Below, piece after piece: positions 26,599 to 35,610 of a stretch of 64,000 bases of DNA. The notes beneath the pieces were generated by a model. That model searched no databases. It had not been told where the DNA came from and saw only the letters and a program-made list of their open reading frames with translations. The stretch's first letter is position 1, and the number at the start of each line of letters is the position of its first letter. The position numbers were made by a program, and so were the translations under genes. Source of the DNA: RBG-16-34-14 sp963798865 (lineage in GTDB: Bacteria; Bacteroidota; Ignavibacteria; Ignavibacteriales; Ignavibacteriaceae); NCBI GenBank assembly GCA_963798865.1, contig CAWCVZ010000004.1:496001-560000 (forward strand), given 5' to 3'.

Positions 26599-27426
26599 TC
26601 ATTTTAACCATATAGGAATATAACCGGATTGTCTTACTAATTTCTGTCCTTCATCGGATATAACCCAATCAATAAATTTTTTCACTTCTCCCTCAGGTTG
26701 ATTTAAAGTATAAAAATGAAGATACCTGCTGATAGGGTAAATATCATCTATTACATTTTTTTCAGAAGGATTAATTCCATTAATTTTTAATGATTTAACT
26801 GAATCCGTTACATAACCAATTCCGCCATACCCTATTGAATAAATATTTTCAGATACAAATTCCACAATACTTTCAGTTGTAGGTTTAATTTGAATTTCCT
26901 CACAATAATCTTCCCCTTCAAGTATATGCTCTTTGAAATAAAGATATGTTCCTGAGTTCGGATTCCGGCCGACAATATTTATTCGCTTATCGTCCCAATT
27001 TAATGCCGACCAGGTTTTAATTTCACATAGGAAAATTTGTTTTAATTGTTGTGTGGAAATATTTTCAAGAGGATTTTTTAAGTTCACATAAATACTAAGA
27101 GCGTCTTTGGCAATAATAGTTGACATCCCGACACTTTTATATTTATCAGCAAGAATTTTTACTTCTTCACCTTTTAAAGGTCTTGAAGCAGTGCAAATAT
27201 CTATAGTTCCCTCGGACAAAGCTTTAATACCAGTTACCGTCCCACCGCCTTCAACATAAATTGAAACTGACGGATCGTTTCTCATATACTCCTGTGCAAG
27301 GAGATTTGTTAAATATAACATCGTATCGGAGCCTTTGATTCTAATAGTTGTATTTGAATCTAGCTTAGATCCTGAACAACCTGTTAGAAATACAAGTACT
27401 ATGAATAACAATAATTTTATTTTCAT
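26599..27426 (-). CDS. pstS: Phosphate-binding (PstS-like) periplasmic lipoprotein
   Basis: This 275-residue PstS-family solute-binding protein has a lipoprotein signal with lipobox LTGC (Cys17). IKGSDTMLYLTNLLAQEY follows, then GGGTVTGIKAL, CTASRPLK, GRNPNSGTYLYF and a C-terminal WVISDEGQKLVRQSGYIP. GSDTM and NSGTY contain the expected phosphate-contacting Ser/Thr residues. In the classical system it hands phosphate to PstCAB, but no permease or ATPase genes are in this window. The gene overlaps the M28 peptidase stop by 4 bases, so the two are one operon with the peptidase first. Confidence 0.85.
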   Translation of the reverse strand: MKIKLLLFIVLVFLTGCSGSKLDSNTTIRIKGSDTMLYLTNLLAQEYMRNDPSVSIYVEGGGTVTGIKALSEGTIDICTASRPLKGEEVKILADKYKSVGMSTIIAKDALSIYVNLKNPLENISTQQLKQIFLCEIKTWSALNWDDKRINIVGRNPNSGTYLYFKEHILEGEDYCEEIQIKPTTESIVEFVSENIYSIGYGGIGYVTDSVKSLKINGINPSEKNVIDDIYPISRYLHFYTLNQPEGEVKKFIDWVISDEGQKLVRQSGYIPIWLK

Positions 27427-29066
27427 CTTTTCTCAGCTATTGAACGAAGCCTTGAATTAATGTAAGGAGAATTATTATTCCATTCCGGTTTTTCATCAGA
27501 ATTAGAAAGTAAAAAAACTAAATCATACAAAATATTTAGGTGTTGAACTGCTGCATCAAAATTCATATACTGGGTAAGGTCATCGAATGGTGTATGATAA
27601 ATATTCTCGCTGTAAGTAATAAATTTTTTTAGACCTTCTTCTTTTGATAAACTAACATAATCGGGTGCTTCCATAACCAGCAGAGAAGGGATCCCTGCAT
27701 TCGCAAAAGCTATCTGATCTGATCTTGAAAAAGCCTCAGTATTTTTAAATCCTTCCGGAATTTGAGAAACAGTTACATTATTTTTTTCGGCTGTTCTATT
27801 AAGAAAATCTTTTAGATTAGAGTATTCAATACCCACTCCAATTATACTTTTAAAATTATCAAACAGGGCAATTCCATCAATATTAAGATTGGCAATAGTT
27901 TTATACAACAGTCTTACAGGATTATCAGTGTAATAAAGTGAACCGAGCAGTCCTTTTTCTTCACCTGTAAAAAGAATAAAAATAATTGAACGTTTTGGCT
28001 TATTTTTTTTTTCAGAAAATATTCTGGCAAGTTCAAGCACTGCCGCTACCCCGCTTGCATTATCAAACACCCCGTTATAAATAGAATCACCTTTTACTGG
28101 AACGCCAATTCCTAAATGATCATAATGAGCTGAAACAATTATAAAGGAATCTTTTAATAAAGGATCATTTCCTTCAACCATCCCTATAATATTTGAAGCA
28201 ATAAAATTTCTTTCCTTAAATTCTCCTTTAAAAGAAATACTGCAGTTCATTTTAAAACTTTTCATACTTCCTTTTAAATCAAGATTATAAATATCTGAAA
28301 GAGTATAACCAGAATTAGAGAATAAAATCTTTGCACTTTCAGGATTAAAAAGCAAAGCAAGATTGTTTGTTATAGAAGAAGCAAGTGAAACGTCTTCAAA
28401 TGAAAATTCACTCTTTAGCTTTTCCCATCCAGTATAAAAATCATTTCCTAAATTTGGTATTAGTATACTGCCCCTCGCTCCTCTCGATAAAGCGATTCTT
28501 TGTTTAACATCAACATAGGAATGTATTGTTAACTTTGATCCATCAAAGTAATCATCATCATCAGAATAAGGTTCACCATCAAGAAAAACAACAATTTTAC
28601 CTTCAACATTAATTGATTGGTAATCATTATAGTCATATTCAGGAGCTACAATTCCGTATCCCACAAAAACTAATTCGAGCGGAGAAGGAATAAAGGTTTG
28701 TTCGCCTGAAAAATAAATTAAATAATCATCCCATAATTTGAGATTTGTTTTTTTGCTGTCCATATAAAAAACTAATTCGGATGATGACAATGGTTTTCCG
28801 CCGTGCATTCTTATATTCTGGAAATATGTACTGTCATCCCCGACAGGAATTAAATTCATTTTACGGAATTCATTTGCAAGATACTGAGCGGCTTTTTCAC
28901 CACCGCGTTCACCTGTTCCCCTTCCTTCAAATTCATCGGAACCAAGCGTCAAAATGTTTCTGATTAAATTTTGTTTTGAAATTACGATTTGTCCCGTGTC
29001 GGATTGAGCAAAAGAAAAAGTTATAAAGAGAATAAAAAGAGGAATAATTTTGATTATTATTTTCAT
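27423..29066 (-). CDS. M28-family zinc aminopeptidase with PA domain, secreted
   Basis: This 547-residue protein has a signal peptide (MKIIIKIIPLFILFITFSFAQ). A protease-associated domain spans about residues 90-260, followed by the M28 catalytic domain. All expected di-zinc ligands are visible: AHYDHLGIG (His), GVFDNASGVAAV (Asp), FTGEEKGLLGS (Glu pair), NIDGIALFD (Asp) and IYHTPFDDL (His). The enzyme should trim N-terminal residues from peptides in the periplasm or outside the cell. It is translationally coupled to pstS. A weak TTAACA-like repeat lies about 54 nt upstream of the start. Confidence 0.9.
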   Translation of the reverse strand: MKIIIKIIPLFILFITFSFAQSDTGQIVISKQNLIRNILTLGSDEFEGRGTGERGGEKAAQYLANEFRKMNLIPVGDDSTYFQNIRMHGGKPLSSSELVFYMDSKKTNLKLWDDYLIYFSGEQTFIPSPLELVFVGYGIVAPEYDYNDYQSINVEGKIVVFLDGEPYSDDDDYFDGSKLTIHSYVDVKQRIALSRGARGSILIPNLGNDFYTGWEKLKSEFSFEDVSLASSITNNLALLFNPESAKILFSNSGYTLSDIYNLDLKGSMKSFKMNCSISFKGEFKERNFIASNIIGMVEGNDPLLKDSFIIVSAHYDHLGIGVPVKGDSIYNGVFDNASGVAAVLELARIFSEKKNKPKRSIIFILFTGEEKGLLGSLYYTDNPVRLLYKTIANLNIDGIALFDNFKSIIGVGIEYSNLKDFLNRTAEKNNVTVSQIPEGFKNTEAFSRSDQIAFANAGIPSLLVMEAPDYVSLSKEEGLKKFITYSENIYHTPFDDLTQYMNFDAAVQHLNILYDLVFLLSNSDEKPEWNNNSPYINSRLRSIAEKR

Positions 29067-29119
29067 AATTGATTTTCTAAATTAATAGAAATATTAATAA
29101 CAACTTATGGAGAATTTTA

Positions 29120-29136
29120 AGTTAAAAGAATTGTAA
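29120..29136 (-). promoter_or_regulatory. Weak 11-bp direct repeat (Pho-box-like) upstream of the M28-pstS operon
   Basis: The minus strand reads TTACAATTCTTTTAACT, two hexamers 11 bp apart. They differ from TTAACA by two changes in one and one change in the other. It lies 54 nt from the ATG, almost the same distance as the stronger sites. Supportive only by position. Confidence 0.3.
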
Positions 29137-29146
29137 AAAAGAAAAT

Positions 29147-30493
29147 TTACTTCAGAGTTCCCATTGCACGCTGTAATCTTACATAGCCAACCTGGTAATC
29201 ATATAAAGATTGAATGTAGAGAGTTTGCGAATTAAACAATGATACTCTTGCATCAGTTATCTCAATCGGACTTCCAACACCGGATTTATATCTTCCTTCA
29301 GCAAGTTTTAAAGTTTCTTCGGATTGTTTTACAAGAGATTTTGCTGCATCAATTTTACTTTGCGCAAGCAGGAGATTTGCATATTCCTGCTGAACATCAA
29401 GTGTAATAGCCTGCAAAATAATTTCATCCTGGGCAACAGCATTATTTAAATTTGCTTTTGCTTCATCCGTTGCAGCATCAAGTGCAAACCCCTGGAAAAT
29501 AGGAAGTGATAAAGTTAAACCGAGATTCCATGAATTCACAAACCTTTCATCAATCTGAAAACTTCTCCATGAATACCCTCCAACAGCATTTATACTTGGA
29601 AAGTTTGCCATCCTCACTGATTTAACAAGAGACTGATTTGCTTCAACTCTTAAATTGCTTGCTATTAATTCCGGCCTGTTTTTTTTGGCATTTTCCAATG
29701 CAGTATTCTCATCAATATTTTCTTTGGTGATTTCAAGATTATCCCTAATGAATAAATCATCGGGGAGTTTTGTGTTAATAATATTTTCAAGACGGATTCT
29801 TCCGAGCTTAATATTGTTTTCAGAATTTAAAAGATTAACCTTTGCATTTTGAAGATCTGTCTGTGCCCGTAAAACATCAAACTGCGGTACCTTGCCAACT
29901 TTAAAAAAAGCTTCTGATTCTTTTAAATGATCTTCTGCCTGCTTAAGCAAATCATCACTTACATTTTTTAATCTTATTGCCTGGAGGTAGTTGAAATAAG
30001 CAGTATAAACATTAAGAATAAGATCCTGTTCAACACTTGCAAATTCAGATTGGGCAGCATCTTCAAAATCGGAAAATGCGGAAATTCTTGAGTACGTTTT
30101 CCCAAAATCAAAAATTTGCTGCTGAAGCTGAAAACCTACATTATAATTTTGAAAACCACCGGGACGTATTGTTGGTCCAATAAAAAATGATCCGCCGTTT
30201 TTTGTCCAGCCTGATTGTAAACTTATTTGTGGAAATAAAGAAGATCTCGTGATTGTAAGATCAGCACTTGCCGCATCAAGGTTGCTTTGTGCAAGTTTGA
30301 TTTGTGGATTTTTCTCTAGTGCAAGCTGAATAAATTTTTCTATCGTTAAAGTATCTGACTGGCTGTAAATGTTTATGGAAAGAAGCATTAGAATGGTAAG
30401 CAGTAAGCAGTAAGCAGTAAGCGGTAAGCGGTATGATCGATTACTGATCACTGGTAACCAATTACTAACCACTAATAACCGATTATTGAACAC
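29147..30493 (-). CDS. TolC-family outer-membrane efflux protein
   Basis: This TolC-type channel of about 448 residues has two OEP repeats. The first starts SDTLTIEKFIQLALEKNPQIKLAQSNLDAA-like (split here: TLTIEKFIQLALEKNPQ, then IKLAQSNLDAA), and the second includes LARKNRPEL-type ALENAKKNRPELIASNLRVEA. Long helical coiled-coil segments and a final AEGRYKSGVGSPIEITDARVSLFNSQ complete the pattern. I use the GTG at 30493, because AGGAGG lies 6 nt upstream and overlaps the end of the RND pump gene; longer TTG/ATG starts are open back to 30568. The signal peptide region is partly encoded by a heptamer repeat. It forms the outer part of a tripartite pump with the two genes upstream. Confidence 0.88.
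   Translation of the reverse strand: MFNNRLLVVSNWLPVISNRSYRLPLTAYCLLLTILMLLSINIYSQSDTLTIEKFIQLALEKNPQIKLAQSNLDAASADLTITRSSLFPQISLQSGWTKNGGSFFIGPTIRPGGFQNYNVGFQLQQQIFDFGKTYSRISAFSDFEDAAQSEFASVEQDLILNVYTAYFNYLQAIRLKNVSDDLLKQAEDHLKESEAFFKVGKVPQFDVLRAQTDLQNAKVNLLNSENNIKLGRIRLENIINTKLPDDLFIRDNLEITKENIDENTALENAKKNRPELIASNLRVEANQSLVKSVRMANFPSINAVGGYSWRSFQIDERFVNSWNLGLTLSLPIFQGFALDAATDEAKANLNNAVAQDEIILQAITLDVQQEYANLLLAQSKIDAAKSLVKQSEETLKLAEGRYKSGVGSPIEITDARVSLFNSQTLYIQSLYDYQVGYVRLQRAMGTLK
30396..30430 (-). repeat. Heptanucleotide tandem repeat in the tolC signal-peptide region
   Basis: There are five consecutive 7-mers on the plus strand: GTAAGCA three times then GTAAGCG twice. They encode part of the hydrophobic signal segment (LPLTAYCLLL). 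The adjacent bases up to about 30480 are also low-complexity (TTACTGATCACTGGTAACC-like words). A change of one unit shifts the frame. Confidence 0.85.
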
Positions 30494-33400
30494 CAAGAAC
30501 CTCCTCATTATCATCATTTTTATTAGATCTAAATCTTTCTTCAAAAATTGTATAAAGAGTAGGAACAAAAAGCAATGTTAAGAATGTTGAAACTGACAAT
30601 CCTCCAATAACGGCTATAGCCAGAGGAGATTGAGAAGTTTCACCTCCAACTCCAAGTGCAAGCGGAACTAATCCAAGCACTGTTGAAAGAGTTGTCATCA
30701 AAATTGGTTTTAATCTTGTTCTGCCTGCTTTAACAACTGCTTGATGAAGTTCAATTCCCGACTTACGTAATTTGTTTGTATAATCAACAAGCAAAACTCC
30801 ATTGGATACAACAATTCCAATCATAACAATAACACCTTCAAATGAAGTAACTGAAAGAGTTGTGTTTGTAATAAATAATGCCCAAACAACCCCAACCATT
30901 CCAAGTGGTACAGTAAACATAATTATAAATGGATCAATTAAAGATTGAAACTGCGACGCCATTACCATATAAACAAGAATTATTGCAAGGATTAAAGCAA
31001 GACCAAGATCTCCAAATGTTTGTTTCTGCTGTTCAATATTTCCTTTCATTTGCACCTGAAAGCCGGCAGGAATTTTAATGTTAGATATTTTATCCTGAAT
31101 TTCTTTTGAAACTGTGCCCAAGTCTTTACCAACAACATTTCCTGTTATATCAATAATCCTTTCCTGGTCTCTGCGGTCAATCTGTATTGGTGCTTTTTTT
31201 AATTCAACATTAATTATATCGCCAAGTTTTATTAACTGCCCCTGTGTATTCGCTACCGTAAGATTTTTAATATCTTCAATTTTATTTCTGTAATCTTCGG
31301 ACAGTCTTACAAGCATATTATATTGATTACCAGATGAAGGGTCTGTAAACACTGAAGCAACTGATCCGGAAATTGCTGTGGCGACTGTGTTTGAAATCTG
31401 CCTTACATTTACCCCAAGGTCGCCAGCTTTATCTCTATTAATAATTATACTTAGTTGCGGCAAATTCAACTCACGGGAAACCTGAACATCGGCAGTCCCA
31501 TCAGTTGATTTAACAATATCCGAAACCTGGTTTGCAAGTTTTTCTGCCGTGCTAAAATCTTCACCGCTAATCATTACATCAATTGGAGCCGAGGTTCCAA
31601 AATTTAAAAGGAATCTTAAAAATCCTCCCGGGCTTATAAATATTTCTGTCCCGGGAATACTCATAAGTTTTGGACGTAATTTTTTTATTATGTCAAATAC
31701 CGATTTATCTCGTTCATCCGCAGGATATAAACCAATACTTATGTTTGCAGAATGACCTCCGCTATTTCGTCCAAATAAATTTCCGCTTCGTACATTAGGA
31801 ACACCAATATCTGATATGATTGTTTGTGCTTCAGGTACTTCTTTTTTTAAGATGCGTTCAATGTTTTCAATAACCTTAATTGTTTCTTCTATCCTTGTTC
31901 CAACAGGAAGCTTTACCTGAACATTAAACTGGCTTTCGTCGGTATCAGGAAAAAATTCTGTCCCAATAAATTTGAAAAGGAATGCTGATAAGATTGCAAA
32001 TCCAAATACTCCAAAAACGATTGTCTTCCTATGTTTTAAGGCATAGGTCAAACCATTCTGATATTTGTTATCTATGTTATCAAAAAAGTTTTTAGCTTTT
32101 ATCTGAAGCCTTTGTGAAAGTTTCTTTGAATTAGGATCCACTTCACGTTCAGCCTTTAAATACTTAAGACACATTAAAGGCGTTACAGTTCTTGAAACAA
32201 AAAAGGATGCAAATAATGCAACAGTAATTGTAATAACAAGTGGGATAAAAAGAAGTTTTGCAATTCCCGATAAAAAGATGACCGGTAAAAAAACTATCAC
32301 TGTTGTTAATGTTGAAATAAAAATTGGCGAAGCCACTTCCAAAGCTGCGTCAAGTGTTGCCTGCATTTTACTGACTTTTTCTTTTCCTATTGTCCCGTAA
32401 TGCCGGGATATTACTTCAAGCTCAACAATTGAATCATCTACTAATCTCCCAACCCCAAGAGCAAGCCCGCCGAATGTCATTATATTTAAAGTTGTGTTGC
32501 TGAATCTGAAAAAGATAAAAGTTACAAGAATAGAAAGAGGAATAGCAAGAAAAATAATCAGAACACTCTTAGCATTCCTTAAAAAAAGAATAATTATAAT
32601 CATAGCAAGCAATGCACCAAGCATTGCTTCCTGCTCTAATCCGCTGATTGATCTTTTTATATATAAACTCTGATCCAGACCTAATGAAGCTTTAATCGAA
32701 GGAGGAACATCGTGCAGGTTTGTTAAAGCCGAAACTACAGCCTGTACAACATTTACAGTATTAGCACCCGGAGTTTTTTGAATTCTGAGTATTACTCCCG
32801 GTTTACCATTATGCCTTATTATTTCTGTTTGTTCCTGGAAAGAATCTTCAACATATGCAACATCCCTGATTTTTACTGGAACACCATTAACATTTCTAAC
32901 AACAACATCACCAATTGGTTCAACAACATTAAACTCGCTTTCAGTTTTAAGTGAGTAGTCGAATGTTCCTGACTTAAGATTACCTGATGCAACAATTAAA
33001 TTTGACGAACTGATTGCATCATTAATCTGTGCAAGAGTAAGGTTCAATGCCTCAAGACGGTTCCTGTCAACCCTGATATGAATTTCTCTGATTTGCCCGC
33101 CAATTACCTGGGCAAAAGCAACGCCAGGAATATGTTCAAGCTGTGGTTCTATAACATCAAATGCAAGATCATATAATGCTCTTTGATCAAGGTTACCGCT
33201 TAGAGCAATTGTACAAACCGGGATGTTTGTAATATCAAATTTTAAGACAAGCGGCTGGGAGGCACTGGCAGGAATGAGATTTATTGCTCTTCCTACTTTT
33301 TGAATTACATCTATAAGTCCCACATCGGTATTTGTATCCCAGTTAAAATTAACTCTTACCTGTGAAACGCCCTCCCTTGTTGATGATTGAATATAGCTTA

Positions 33401-33629
33401 CATCACTTGTTGAACTCACAACTCTTTCAATCGGAACAGTTACTGTTTGTTCCATATCAACAGGGCTTGCGCCGCTGTTAAAAGTTATAACGCTTACAAC
33501 AGGTATTTGAATATTCGGAAGCATATCTATAGGGAGCTGACTGAAGGAAACCACTCCAAGTACAAATACTGCCAGCGCTGCCATCAAAGTTGTAATCGGA
33601 TATCTTAAAGCGAGCCGGGTTAACCACAT
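30483..33629 (-). CDS. RND-family multidrug/solute efflux pump, inner-membrane subunit (AcrB/HAE1-like)
   Basis: At 1048 residues this is full length for HAE-type RND pumps. Visible features are the N-terminal helix (YPITTLMAALAVFVLGVVSFSQLPID), the two large periplasmic loops, and the proton-relay helix GLALGVGRLVDDSIVELE with the Asp pair. A second 6-helix bundle is visible with VYMVMASQFQSLIDPFIIMFTVPL and GIVVSNGVLLVDYTN. It exports substrates from the periplasm/inner membrane through TolC using proton motive force. It follows the adaptor gene by 4 nt and overlaps tolC, giving one operon. Substrate unknown. Confidence 0.93.
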   Translation of the reverse strand: MWLTRLALRYPITTLMAALAVFVLGVVSFSQLPIDMLPNIQIPVVSVITFNSGASPVDMEQTVTVPIERVVSSTSDVSYIQSSTREGVSQVRVNFNWDTNTDVGLIDVIQKVGRAINLIPASASQPLVLKFDITNIPVCTIALSGNLDQRALYDLAFDVIEPQLEHIPGVAFAQVIGGQIREIHIRVDRNRLEALNLTLAQINDAISSSNLIVASGNLKSGTFDYSLKTESEFNVVEPIGDVVVRNVNGVPVKIRDVAYVEDSFQEQTEIIRHNGKPGVILRIQKTPGANTVNVVQAVVSALTNLHDVPPSIKASLGLDQSLYIKRSISGLEQEAMLGALLAMIIIILFLRNAKSVLIIFLAIPLSILVTFIFFRFSNTTLNIMTFGGLALGVGRLVDDSIVELEVISRHYGTIGKEKVSKMQATLDAALEVASPIFISTLTTVIVFLPVIFLSGIAKLLFIPLVITITVALFASFFVSRTVTPLMCLKYLKAEREVDPNSKKLSQRLQIKAKNFFDNIDNKYQNGLTYALKHRKTIVFGVFGFAILSAFLFKFIGTEFFPDTDESQFNVQVKLPVGTRIEETIKVIENIERILKKEVPEAQTIISDIGVPNVRSGNLFGRNSGGHSANISIGLYPADERDKSVFDIIKKLRPKLMSIPGTEIFISPGGFLRFLLNFGTSAPIDVMISGEDFSTAEKLANQVSDIVKSTDGTADVQVSRELNLPQLSIIINRDKAGDLGVNVRQISNTVATAISGSVASVFTDPSSGNQYNMLVRLSEDYRNKIEDIKNLTVANTQGQLIKLGDIINVELKKAPIQIDRRDQERIIDITGNVVGKDLGTVSKEIQDKISNIKIPAGFQVQMKGNIEQQKQTFGDLGLALILAIILVYMVMASQFQSLIDPFIIMFTVPLGMVGVVWALFITNTTLSVTSFEGVIVMIGIVVSNGVLLVDYTNKLRKSGIELHQAVVKAGRTRLKPILMTTLSTVLGLVPLALGVGGETSQSPLAIAVIGGLSVSTFLTLLFVPTLYTIFEERFRSNKNDDNEEVLGVQ

Positions 33630-33633
33630 AAAT

Positions 33634-34758
33634 TTATTTTGCTACTCTAACTTTCATTTTGTCATTAATTAAATTCTGTCCCTCAAAAACGATCTTATCT
33701 TTTTCATCAATTCCGGATAGAATTTCATTTTTATTATTCTGTTGAATTCCCAGTTTAATATATTTTTTATTTACGGTTGAATCCGCGTTAAGGATATAAA
33801 TATAATCTCCTTTGTCATCATTGAGTATTACATTATCCGGAAGAGTTAGAACATTTTTTTTCCGTTCAAGAATCAATTTTACACTCGCAAACATTCCGGG
33901 TTTTAATTCTTTGTTATTATTTGAATGGTGCCCTGTATTTTCAATATCAACTTCGACAGCCATTGTCCTTGTGTTCAAATCAACTGCTTCACTTATTCTT
34001 TTTAATTCTCCACTAAATATTACACTATCCGGTAATGCATCCGCATGAATTTCGATACCTTTTATACCGTTCAATAAAGGGACAATTTTTTCGGGAACAT
34101 TTACTATGGATTTAAGCTTATCAACATTCATAATAGTAAATAAATTTGATGACTCACTGCTGCCTGCAGTAATATAAGCACCCGGATCAAAAGCCCGTTT
34201 AGTAATATATCCATTGAATGGTGCTACTATTTTACAATAGCTTAATTGAGTTAATGCATTAATATAATTTGCATCTGCAGCTTCTTTCTGAGATTCAGTA
34301 ACCTGCATTGATGTCTCAGCATTATCAAGATCCTGTTTGGAAATTAAATTCTGTTCAAACAGAGTTTTATTTCGTTCATAGTTGGTTTTACTATTTTCAT
34401 AATTAGCCTTTGCCTGCATAAAATTTGCTTTTGCCTGTTTCATATTCTGGGAATATATAGTCGTATCAATTAAAGCAAGAATTTGCCCTGCAGTTACATA
34501 ACTTCCAATATCAACATTAATATTTTCAATATTACCATTTACTTTTGGATAAATATTTGCCTGTTGTATTGGAAGTATATTCCCGGTAAGGGTTTCACTT
34601 TTTTCAATATCAGTTCTAATTGCGTTTCGCGGTACAACAATTGGAACTGCTTGTGGGCGTTTATCAGAACCTGAAGTTACAATTCTAATTATTACTACAA
34701 ATATTAATATTGCTATAATAATTGATATAACAACAATGTTCCTTTTTTTAAGGGGCAT
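33634..34758 (-). CDS. RND efflux periplasmic adaptor (membrane fusion protein)
   Basis: This 374-residue protein has an N-terminal membrane anchor (IVVISIIIAILIFVVIIRI). A lipoyl/biotinyl half motif is split around a coiled-coil hairpin: VNVDIGSYVTAGQILALID ... APFNGYITKRAFDPGAYI. The coiled coil spans about residues 105-170 (MKQAKANFMQAKANYENSK). Beta-barrel and membrane-proximal domains follow, ending ENLINDKMKVRVAK-like. It links the RND pump to the TolC channel. It is first in the three-gene operon; a 16-bp palindrome lies 25-40 nt upstream of the ATG. Confidence 0.92.
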   Translation of the reverse strand: MPLKKRNIVVISIIIAILIFVVIIRIVTSGSDKRPQAVPIVVPRNAIRTDIEKSETLTGNILPIQQANIYPKVNGNIENINVDIGSYVTAGQILALIDTTIYSQNMKQAKANFMQAKANYENSKTNYERNKTLFEQNLISKQDLDNAETSMQVTESQKEAADANYINALTQLSYCKIVAPFNGYITKRAFDPGAYITAGSSESSNLFTIMNVDKLKSIVNVPEKIVPLLNGIKGIEIHADALPDSVIFSGELKRISEAVDLNTRTMAVEVDIENTGHHSNNNKELKPGMFASVKLILERKKNVLTLPDNVILNDDKGDYIYILNADSTVNKKYIKLGIQQNNKNEILSGIDEKDKIVFEGQNLINDKMKVRVAK

Positions 34759-35076
34759 AAAATTCTCTTCTACAATTTGGTTTCCGGCAAGTGCCGGATT
34801 AAGACCTGCAATGCCGAACAGAATTAATAAAATCTAAATTACTTAGACGATAGAAATAAAATTATGGTTTAATGGTATTCCCAATGTGATAAAATCCACA
34901 GTTTTAATATTATCTGAATAAAATTAAAAGTATAAATCATAACTATCTTTTAATAATTTCATCATTAAAAATAAGATTAAAAATGATTTAAACTGAAGAA
35001 GGGAAAAAATTATTTTAATTTAAAGGAATAAAGAACGGGCTGGAATTGGAAAACTTTTTATTGATAAAAACCCGGT
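34759..35076. other. Gene-free spacer upstream of the efflux operon, with a 16-bp palindrome
   Basis: No coding frame is convincing. TCCGGCAAGTGCCGGA (34783-34798) is a 7-bp inverted repeat with a 2-bp centre, right before the adaptor gene. Its form suits a dimeric repressor operator (TetR type). No local regulator gene is adjacent. The rest is AT-rich with no clear terminator for the lipoprotein gene. Confidence 0.45.
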
Positions 35077-35493
35077 TTAATTTTTTGTTGCTATAGAATT
35101 TTTAATCATTGATTCATCTATCTCCAGGATTTTTCCTTTTTCAACTTTAGCAATAAACGAATTAAGAATATTCTTATTCATTTCAGCAACGACTATATAT
35201 TCTCCTGCCGGTAATTTTACCAGCTCTGGTTCCTCATAAGATTTTTCAACATCCGAAATATGATCACCGTTTACTGTATAAATTGAATAACCTTTATATA
35301 CCTCATAAACCGGATCATCCTGGTAATCTCCTTTTTCCTCAAAACTGTATGTGTAAACTTTCAGATAACCAAGATTACTTTCCAGTTTAGAGTTAGGTTC
35401 AATAAATACATTTTGTTCATTAATATTTGATCCGCCGCAGGAAGTAAAGAAGATTATTGAAACTAAAATAAACAATGACAATAGTGTTCTCAT
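35077..35493 (-). CDS. Predicted lipoprotein, unknown function (138 aa)
   Basis: The signal MRTLLSLFILVSIIFFTSC ends in lipobox FTSC with GG after it, so the mature protein is lipid-anchored. The mature part has a beta-rich look (YLKVYTYSFEEKGDYQDDPVY ... YIVVAEMNKN, then KVEKGKILEIDE), similar in style to small Bacteroidota lipoproteins with a carboxypeptidase-regulatory-like fold. No specific family recognised. A near-perfect TTAACA direct-repeat site lies 70 nt upstream, so it is a candidate member of the same regulon as the TonB receptor and arsC. Confidence 0.7.
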   Translation of the reverse strand: MRTLLSLFILVSIIFFTSCGGSNINEQNVFIEPNSKLESNLGYLKVYTYSFEEKGDYQDDPVYEVYKGYSIYTVNGDHISDVEKSYEEPELVKLPAGEYIVVAEMNKNILNSFIAKVEKGKILEIDESMIKNSIATKN

Positions 35494-35562
35494 TTTCCAA
35501 ACTCTTTTACTGCAATTATAAGTTGAATGAGATCTTAGTGTGTTATCTTAATTTTAAATTTA

Positions 35563-35579
35563 TGTTAAGAAATTGTTAA
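35563..35579 (-). promoter_or_regulatory. TTAACA direct repeat (Pho-box-like) upstream of the lipoprotein gene
   Basis: The minus strand reads TTAACAATTTCTTAACA: two perfect hexamers at an 11-bp period, 70 nt before the ATG and oriented towards it. It differs at one position from the site before arsC and at two from the site before the TonB receptor. A TATAATTG at 35513-35520 (minus strand) could be the -7 element. Confidence 0.6.
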
Positions 35580-35610
35580 TGAGGTATCTAAAAGTTTTAT
35601 TTAAATAAAA

